DNA of 64,000 nucleotides from Limnoperna fortunei (Eukaryota > Mollusca > Bivalvia > Mytilida > Modiolidae). The notes beneath the pieces were generated by a model. The model was not told where the DNA came from, did no database searches, and saw nothing but the letters and a program-made list of their open reading frames with translations. Numbering within the stretch: position 1 is the stretch's first letter; every line of letters starts with the position of its first letter. This document shows positions 59,801-64,000 of this stretch, in pieces. Where the stretch lies: the NCBI GenBank assembly GCA_944474755.1, contig OX104119.1:5939075-6003074 (forward strand). The letters are read 5' to 3'. Position numbers and translations under genes: made by a program.

Positions 59801-60681
59801 AATCTTGATTAATTTGCTTTATGTTCAAACCAGAGCTCTAATGTATACATGTGTATGATGTGGTTTATGTTGGTTGAATATCATGAATATATACTGTTAA
59901 ATATCCAGCAATCTGTACATGAACATCCATTAACATTAATTCTGTGTCACTAATCTAAGAAATATTACCTCCTCTAACTGACTTTGTTGGAGAAGTGAAT
60001 TCTGTTGTTCAAGAAGAGAATTTTGGAGCTGCAGACATATTGATATATTTAGTGGTTGTTTAGCAATATCTCTCAGCCTTTGTTTTGTTTCTGCTTCTTT
60101 ATTATAAACCTTTGCTAAAACTAGTAATGAAGCCTCTACATCGGCCATGGACTTTTGGTATTCACTGTTGGAGATTTTCCCTTCCTTGGCATGAGCAAAT
60201 GAATGGTTCCTGGAGCTAACCAGAAAATCAAGAGCATTTCTCTGTGCAGATCCTTGTGGCACAAGTGTTGTAAAGTTAACCAGAAGAAATCTAGCCAGGG
60301 TAAAGTCAAGGTCCTGTAGCTGGAGGTTAGGATTAACAGGATGACAACAATGTGGAGCTGATTTACTTCCAGGGTTATGTCCCGGTAACTTGTTGCCAGA
60401 TTTGTCAAACAAAATGTCCAGTTGTGGTGGATGTAGGACTCTACTGCCTCTGGTTCCTGTCCGAGTTCCTGGTAGACACTGACAACATGGATAACAATTG
60501 AAACATAGGTGATAGATGTCATGTCCATTTATCTCAGTGAACCTCTGGAGTGTTATGCCTTGATTTGTCAGATGGAAATCCAGTAGATGTAGGAATGAAT
60601 CTTTGGTTTCATCTACAATTACTGTGGAATGGCGGTAGAAGTTTTCTTGTTCCTGTGTCATTATTCTTTCAGCTTTATTCA
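44782..60681 (-). CDS. ROCO-family protein: HEPN, three Ig domains, Roc GTPase and COR (gene model, 10 exons)
   Basis: The minus-strand exons in order are 60,681-59,969, 59,719-59,683, 55,551-55,294, 52,869-52,612, 52,221-51,964, 51,021-50,776, 48,367-47,801, 47,086-46,959 (or 46,935), 46,142-44,928 and 44,811-44,782. Each has an AG acceptor and GT donor, and phases agree at every junction, giving about 1,230 residues. The chain carries a DZIP3-like HEPN region, three Ig modules, a Roc GTPase with GENGVGKT (G1), DFAG (G3) and TRID (G4), and a COR domain. Roc-COR modules act as GTP-dependent dimerising switches. The HEPN and Ig parts suggest an RNA- or ligand-linked sensor, as in expanded bivalve families; function is inferred. 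No signal peptide or membrane segment is seen in these exons, so a cytoplasmic place is likely. The 5' end is probably incomplete. Confidence 0.8.
44836..44980 (-). repeat. Duplicated COR-exon end
   Basis: The last 40 or so coding bases of the COR exon, reading DLFQTWFEDYTE, recur in diverged form about 90 bases downstream, reading DFCQTWFEFYTE. The second copy lacks the GT donor, since GAGGTATGA has become GAAATCTTA. It looks like a decayed alternative exon end or a local slippage duplication. Confidence 0.7.
44928..46142 (-). CDS. ROCO gene, COR-domain exon
   Basis: A 1,215-nt exon (405 codons, phase 0-0) after TTCTTTTAG. It starts LQERKDDFRKQLLSVL, includes the end of Roc (CYVSNT) and the linker FNVLRNTVFKYGKQV, then the COR domain: LPLRWIRLEQSI, the winged-helix-like GGVVYFESLKEYIILNQKWLANAF and later parts (LLNVMEIFGII, YYMPCM). 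The C-terminal part has KSKCSDGNIH, FCEEH and FQTWFEDYTE before a GTATGA donor. COR mediates dimerisation in ROCO proteins. Confidence 0.9.
46300..46930. other. ROCO intron between Roc exon 3 and the COR exon
   Basis: AT-rich intron sequence. It contains a tail fragment of the second SINE-like family at about 46,705-46,765 (see separate entry). No other exon is supported. Confidence 0.5.
46705..46770 (-). mobile_element. Second SINE-like family, tail fragment
   Basis: GATTGATTGATGTTAACGTCCAGC followed by AAGTAATATTTCAGCTAT matches the minus-strand tail of the element at 62,905-63,290 (GTCCAGCAAGCATTATTTCAGCTAT). Confidence 0.7.
46959..47086 (-). CDS. ROCO gene, Roc exon 3 (G4)
   Basis: The acceptor is TTTGTAG; the exon reads EYIDFWLDTIHSCV, then PPAIIVCTRIDECRDH. 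T-R-I-D stands where THxD or NKxD (G4) is expected. Two donors give the same phase: the strong GTAAGT after CAT (end 46,959) and a weaker GTTTGA after CAG (end 46,935), which would add eight residues (VSVMNKYQ). Transcript data would decide. Confidence 0.82.
47271..47504 (-). mobile_element. Decayed tRNA-derived SINE in ROCO intron
   Basis: On minus it starts GGCCCCTTGGTGACTGAGTAG and ends with AGCTGAAAAATTGCTGAAAGTGG and GCTTTAAAC. Box B is mostly lost (AACCTAGGTTATGATC). It is the most diverged complete-length copy in the window. Confidence 0.82.
47801..48367 (-). CDS. ROCO gene, Roc exon 2 with charged insert and G3 motif
   Basis: 567 nt, phase 1-1. The first 120 or so residues are low in hydrophobic residues and rich in S, D, E, K and R (RRSERKRKTS, LRKRKIRTSED), an insert between G2 and G3 that includes basic clusters of nuclear-localisation type. 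A helical part (ITKLLTEKILQGLGDLL) leads to CGILDFAGEKDYYATHPIFL, with D-F-A-G as the G3 motif in the form usual for mollusc Roc domains, and ALHILVANIMKD. Confidence 0.88.
48559..48760 (+). mobile_element. tRNA-derived SINE with internal deletion
   Basis: Starts GGGCCTCGGTGGCTAAGTGG (box A, one change), then jumps from TCGTCTAATATTG to GGGTGTACACGACTCC, so box B is deleted. The body and tail (CCCCAATAAAAAC, GCTGTAAGTGGTGTTAAACC, then AAACAAAACAAAAC) are present. Antisense to the gene. Confidence 0.88.
49725..49808 (-). mobile_element. SINE 3' fragment
   Basis: GAATGGTGTTTTAATGCCAC, TATTCAGCTCTATCATGGCG and CCAGTTTTTATTGGGGGAGG are the family's last 80 bases on minus; the rest is absent. Confidence 0.82.
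50776..51021 (-). CDS. ROCO gene, Roc exon 1 (P-loop)
   Basis: 246 nt, phase 1-1. After the linker HLSEEDKVLYNEIIKSGTE come the first strand LRIVIIGENGVGKTCLLRRL, with GENGVGKT as Walker A (G1), and STDGIEIHRCKIRL, where the threonine is a candidate G2 residue. The exon ends in WIFDG. The length and start fit small-GTPase type Roc domains. Confidence 0.92.
51022..51963. other. ROCO intron between Ig3 and Roc
   Basis: About 0.9 kb, AT-rich, no recognised element. Confidence 0.5.
51964..52221 (-). CDS. ROCO gene, Ig domain 3 exon
   Basis: The third 258-nt phase 1-1 exon. It reads EYFTKPLVTMRCREGENVQF, then ECEV, ALWYKDGIEV, RLVVINTSLHDNGEYSVKI and LIVQG. The D-N-G-E-Y motif is the standard strand-F signature of I-set Ig domains. 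No transmembrane segment follows; the next exon goes straight into the GTPase. Confidence 0.88.
52612..52869 (-). CDS. ROCO gene, Ig domain 2 exon
   Basis: Again 258 nt and phase 1-1. It reads EYFTKNLQSVECIEGERAEF, then TCEV (strand-B cysteine), ACWNKNGTPL (tryptophan), RLSIKNCEIHDTANYTVSI (D-x-A-x-Y) and LVVIG at the end. It resembles the next module closely, including the shared start EYFTK. Confidence 0.88.
52870..55293. other. ROCO intron between Ig1 and Ig2, with diverged repeats
   Basis: Two sections are repetitive. At 53,680-54,190 blocks such as GACAAACTACCAAGTCTAC and TTATTAACACTATGTTTATAAAG recur about five times in diverged form. At 54,770-55,030 the motif CAATCCATACCAAGTTT.ATA appears twice with the CAGGAGTTG block, a dispersed repeat also seen at 58,400-58,900. 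No exon in phase was recognised. Confidence 0.6.
55294..55551 (-). CDS. ROCO gene, Ig domain 1 exon
   Basis: This 258-nt phase 1-1 exon encodes one Ig-like module: VTEGCDAHFEIRTKECG (strand B region), CSLWLQDGVEI (tryptophan core), SGKIHSLDIRN and DKGLYTVRLKD (the D-x-G-x-Y motif of strand F). The usual strand-B cysteine is replaced by H-F-E-I, so the canonical disulphide may be missing. Confidence 0.85.
55552..59682. other. ROCO intron between the linker exon and Ig1
   Basis: The longest intron, 4.1 kb. It carries a dispersed repeat at 58,380-58,905 (separate entry) and two segments with recurring words (ATGTCCGAC near 57,060-57,110, and CGGGCAAGTGA near 57,425-57,500) that resemble old dispersed repeats. 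No additional coding exon was found. Confidence 0.55.
58380..58905. repeat. Dispersed repeat with three internal subrepeats
   Basis: Three subunits of about 150-170 bases share the blocks ATGGTGTA..TGCTA.ATA, CAAGTTTCGTAAAAATT-like and AGTTTCAGAGGAGTT-like. The end is GATGGACAGACAGATGGACG followed by AACAGACGGAC. This type of block is common in mollusc genomic sequence. A related piece lies at 54,700-55,030. Confidence 0.7.
59683..59719 (-). CDS. ROCO gene, 37-nt linker exon
   Basis: TTTTCAG precedes and GTATGT follows. It reads TIKRLLSEKLLP and leaves one G, which with AT of the next exon gives an aspartate codon. Phase in (0) and out (1) match both neighbours exactly, which is good support for such a short exon. 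Confidence 0.8.
59969..60681 (-). CDS. ROCO gene, HEPN-encoding exon
   Basis: The exon follows TTTCTTTTAG and ends GAGGAG before GTAATA. It is 713 nt, entered with one base from the previous exon and left at a codon boundary. The N-terminal part has a cysteine cluster (CFNCYPCCQC) and VLHPPQLDILFD. The HEPN part holds LDFTLARFLLVNF and RNHSFAHAKEGKIS, an R-N-x4-H motif as in HEPN ribonucleases and DZIP3-like HEPN domains. The C-terminus is rich in Q and L (SLLEQQNSLLQQSQLEE), a short coiled-coil-like linker. If translation starts here, the candidate is the methionine 8 codons in. Confidence 0.8.
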
Positions 60682-60987
60682 CTAAAAGAAACACAAACAA
60701 ATCCTGTTAATTTACAAGAAACAATAATTCATGTCAATATGTTCTGTAAGATTATATTTATAATAAGCATGAGGCTAAAGTGCAGGTTCTCATTATGAAG
60801 AAAAAGAATGAAAAGGCTATTACAACCTGACTGGAGAACAAAACAACCCAAAGGCACCCATGGGTATTCAATAAATGGCATGACGGCCCCTTAAAAAACT
60901 GTTTACTGGTTCCGTAAAATCAACTCCAGACTAAACTGATAACTCAGCATGAAAAGTACTCAAGATCTAAAATACACAGGGACCATG

Positions 60988-61040
60988 TGAAAAATAGTAG
61001 AGAAAATACCTTAACAATTTAGTGACCGAGGCCCCTTCTA
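60988..61040 (-). mobile_element. SINE 5' fragment (tRNA head)
   Basis: On minus it reads GGGGCCTCGGTCACTAAATTG then TTAAGGTATTTTCTCTACTA, the box-A part of the family. The rest is missing. Confidence 0.65.
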
Positions 61041-61979
61041 ACATTTGGTTTTAAACCAGTCTGACATGTCAGATTGTGAAATGCTGTCCTCAGAAAAATC
61101 ATCAATTTCACTTTAGTTATACAACAAAAGAAGTTTAAAATATTTCTGAGGACAATTGTAACACTACAGATTTTCGATATTGATTACGATACTTAATTAT
61201 CAAATTAACATTGCATTAAAATGATTATAGAATGGTCAACTAGGATTAAATCAGACCGCACAAAAGTGACTTTTCCTGATGAGGACGGGGTTGTAAATAT
61301 GGATTATAATATACTAAGGAATGTGAAATAGAGACAAGTAAGTGAGTGATCTAATGATGAGTTTAATTACAAACAAAAGTGGACAATCATATAATTTTTA
61401 TACCTGGTGATTATATTAAATTGAAAATTGAGTGATATATCCTACAAGGCATAAAAGACACTTATGGACAGGCAATTAACTTGTGGAATAGAGACAAATA
61501 GTTTTAAATGTTTGATTGATTACTTTATTGTGTTTGTGACAATGTTGTTAAATTGTTTTATTTAATCATGTATCTTCTGTATATAAAAGCTGTAGTACTT
61601 CTCGAAGTCAAACACTGTTGTTAGACTTTACCAAATAAACTTTTATCTACGTTTGTTTCCTTGGGTGTTGGTTTCAAGAAAGCCATTGTGCAACACAATG
61701 TCTACAAGTTTGCAAGATTCAACTACACAGGAATACTTTGAATATTTTGAAAGTCGCCAATTACTCAGATAGTTAAATATCCTAATCATTGCATTTTAAT
61801 ACTGACAGTATAGTAACTTAAACATCTCTCATTTCCCGTATTTGCCTATGTTAACATGTGTTTATCTACTCTGACCTTTTGACCTACTCATATTGTCTCC
61901 CCTTTGGTTTTCTTGTTCAGAAGTTTAAAACTGCAAACTCGCTTATTGGCAAATGAATGAAAATAACATTTTTTAATGT

Positions 61980-62145
61980 GTTTGTTTGTGTAATGTTTAA
62001 TGCCACTTTCAGCAACTTTTTCAGCTATATCATGGCTTCCTGTTTTTATTGAAAAGCCAAGGTACTCACAACCGCAGTGTTGACAGACCATGTGATCAAT
62101 AGTAGATGACTAACTACCTTAACCACTTGGTCGCAGATAAGCCTA
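61980..62145 (-). mobile_element. SINE with large internal deletion
   Basis: The tail (AATGCCACTTTCAGCAAC, TCAGCTATATCATGGCTTCC) and the head (CAGTGTTGACAGACCATGTG, TTAACCACTTGGTCGCAG) are joined with the middle of the body missing. Confidence 0.82.
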
Positions 62146-62647
62146 AAATAACATTTTTTATAGGCTGTTCATGGACATTGTGACCTTTAAAATAATCCAA
62201 TGGAAATTGTTGTTACTGATTGATATGTCCTTACCATTTACTTATCTTTCAACATTCAATAATCTATGGTCCAATCAAAAATGTCCATTTTCTATTTTCA
62301 ACTTTTAAAAATGATTGTGATTGAAGGAAGGTAACCAAAGTTAAAATCTGTATTTTTTTGTGTACTATGGGAGATAACTCTAATTTTACTTACCACACTT
62401 GTTATTTCATAGTCTGTTTTTCATACGTTAAAAATTCTTTGTTTATCTGTAAAATAAATAAATAAATAAATAAATGAAATTAATGTTCATTGCGCAGTAT
62501 ACCTATATCAATATCAGATTTACAAGTACCCGGCATTCACATTCCAAATTAATTCATTGATACTAGTATTGATTTATTTGTACAGTTACCAGGCTGTATA
62601 ATAAAATAATTACAACACACGGTCATTATTTGTTATGTAATACATAC

Positions 62648-62719
62648 CAAGAAAGTATAAAGTTCCTCTTTTGTAGTCACTAGTAAATTCTATTGTCAAC
62701 AGGTATTCATCATCATCAT
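62648..62719 (-). CDS. Candidate further ROCO exon upstream of HEPN
   Basis: The frame DDDEYLLTIEFTSDYKRGTL ends TTTCTTG before the strong donor GTATGT. It leaves one G, which with TG of the HEPN exon makes a valine codon, so the phase fits. The acceptor is uncertain: TTTTAAAG before 62,719 keeps the frame; a better-looking CTACAG at 62,743 would put a TAA in this frame. If real, the gene starts further upstream, maybe outside the window. Confidence 0.4.
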
Positions 62720-62904
62720 CTTTAAAATCATCAGTATTTTACCTGTAGAATCAATGTAAATATTATACACTACTAAAAACTTGAAATAGAGTAGTTAGCA
62801 TCAATTTATAGTCATAAGCATAAACAAATGGCAATAAAAGCTTAATTATACCAGCTCAATTATATTAAATGCACCCCATTCCCAATGGTAAGAAAATGAG
62901 TGAT

Positions 62905-63290
62905 TGATTGACTGGATGTTTTCTTTACGTCCAGCAAGCATTATTTCAGCTATATTTAGTAACAAACAATACATCAATTTAAAAAAGGGATGGGATGGGA
63001 CACAGGGAACAAAATTTTGACTGCCACTGGAAAAGTATGGAGTATTGGGTAGGGTCGGAGAATTTAGCCTTTTGTAGTGGCTACAATGAGCCTTCTCTTT
63101 TTCGAAATCTACAAAAGGGATCTTTATTGTGCAAGGAGCATGGCACTCTCCAAACACGTTACCCACTATGGTCTGCAGCCAGGCTATTATGACCTGACAA
63201 CCCCCAACAAGAGGGTCACTCCTATCTGCCACCAGGGTACGCGCTGGGCTGCTCTGTGGGTTGAGAACTGAGAACAGTCCCATATGGTCC
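62905..63290 (-). mobile_element. Second SINE-like family, long copy
   Basis: On minus the element runs from about 63,290 (CAGGGACCATATGGGACTG) through ACCCACAGAGCAGCCCAGCG and GGGTAACGTGTTTGGAGAG to AGCTGAAATAATGCTTGCTGG and a CAATCAATCA tail at 62,905. The first half matches 11,336-11,510, the tail matches 46,705-46,770. No tRNA boxes were recognised, so class is unsure (SINE-like or 3' end of a LINE). Confidence 0.65.
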
Positions 63291-63565
63291 CTGAGAAAAT
63301 GAGTGATTGCTTATATTTAACATTTGTATTTGTTTCATGTACTTACAGCCTAGTGTAGCTTAATTCACTTTCAGTATATTACTGTTATTGTCTGTTAACG
63401 AGTATTCAAAGATTCAATCTGTTTTTAACCAAGTCTGAAATAATAAGTTTACAATTACAAATTTCATAGATTTAAATAAAATTGTTTCTTGTGCATCCTT
63501 TTAAAAAAAAAACTTCAACATCACCCTTTTCTCTTTAGAAATATCTTAACAATGTAAAAAAATGG

Positions 63566-63650
63566 CCTAGGTACTCCAGCTTCCAGCAAAAGAATGCCAC
63601 AATATAAAAGAAATTGCTGAAGGTGGCATTAAACACAATAATTCAACAAA
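63566..63650 (+). mobile_element. SINE 3' fragment
   Basis: GAAATTGCTGAAGGTGGCAT then TAAACACAATAATTCAACAAAC is the family's tail, preceded by a decayed CTAGGTACTCCAGC and ATGCCACAATATAA block. Confidence 0.75.
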
Positions 63651-64000
63651 CAAAATAATAATAGAAAATAATTTCTCAGCTTATTTTGAGCTGGGACCAG
63701 TTATTAAATCCAAATTTGTGCACACAAAGAAAATGCACTCCAGCCCCAATAATAAGATGCCTCCCTAAAATGACCAATTGTTATTAATGGATACAATGTA
63801 TACTAACACTTGTTGTATTTTTCAGTTTACTAAATTTGTTTAGTTATTTTCAAATGATAATGTAAAGGTTATTCTGTGTAATCAGTCTGAAACAAGTGTG
63901 GACTGTGAGCACGCTCACAAAGGGATACCCTCTCTTCAATTCAAGCCCAATTATCTCCCCTGAATAATATCAGACAGCGACGAAAATTCTTCATGCACAT
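63651..64000. other. Right edge, no recognised feature
   Basis: AT-rich sequence without a supported frame or repeat. Further 5' exons of the ROCO gene could lie beyond the edge. Confidence 0.4.

Larger units (their letters stand above)
60682..62640. other. Region upstream of the HEPN exon (intron if the next exon is real)
   Basis: AT-rich with two SINE fragments (60,990-61,040 and 61,980-62,145). No other frame is supported. A sequence TATATAAAAG with downstream CACTGTTG near 61,580-61,620 could be a chance TATA-like match; it is not called as a promoter. Confidence 0.45.

Noticed and set aside
35965..60681. A single giant gene joining the ROCO and the TRIM-like exons
   Set aside because: They share a strand, but a plausible terminal exon with a stop (44,784-44,782) ends the ROCO frame and a 3.6-kb satellite lies between. 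No shared-domain protein of this type is known to me.

Overview
Organism and type of sequence. This is AT-rich eukaryotic nuclear DNA, most likely from a bivalve mollusc. The pointers are split genes with GT/AG introns, tRNA-derived SINEs with a tail of the type common in molluscs, several LINE, Ty3/gypsy and Tc1 relics, many minisatellites, and two genes from families that are expanded in bivalves. The assignment is inferred from style and family content; there is no direct species marker. No rRNA, CRISPR array, operon or functional tRNA gene is visible. Layout. Bases 1-12,400 are repeat-rich and without a recognisable host gene: an inverted repeat at the left edge, a 5'-truncated LINE (604-3040, minus) with an open reverse-transcriptase frame and a perfect 84-bp flanking direct repeat, tandem arrays with units of about 15, 30 and 39 bp, and a SINE that contains a small inverted-repeat element. 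Bases 13,200-16,800 hold a decayed Ty3/gypsy element whose integrase runs into a PHD finger and which is followed by a broken TatD-type metal hydrolase frame. Bases 19,400-25,300 hold two LINE relics, 26,640-27,125 a long foldback element, 28,750-29,805 a Tc1-type relic, 30,290-33,350 a 39-bp satellite with higher-order structure, 33,890-35,040 a 25-bp satellite, and 40,225-43,880 a 51-bp satellite. Host genes. Two genes lie on the minus strand. The first, at 35,965-39,610, has a 28-nt exon joining in frame to an exon encoding a B-box-like zinc-binding segment and an NHL-like beta-propeller (TRIM-like family). Its intron is filled with a GGGGCAATTGTCC-type repeat and a SINE. The second and most important, at 44,782-60,681 and probably starting further upstream, can be rebuilt from splice sites and codon phase: DZIP3-like HEPN domain, three Ig domains on exons of exactly 258 nt each, a Roc GTPase domain spread over three exons, a COR domain, and a short terminal exon. 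Every proposed junction keeps the frame, so it looks like an intact gene for a multi-domain ROCO protein of about 1,200 residues or more. Its introns carry SINE copies and other dispersed repeats. How the parts may fit. HEPN (an RNase-like or scaffolding helical domain), Ig modules (binding) and Roc-COR (a GTP-dependent dimerising switch) in one chain suggest a sensor or signalling protein of the kind expanded in molluscs. That function is inference. The rest of the window is mostly mobile-element and satellite DNA; many long frames inside the satellites are artefacts of unit lengths divisible by three.
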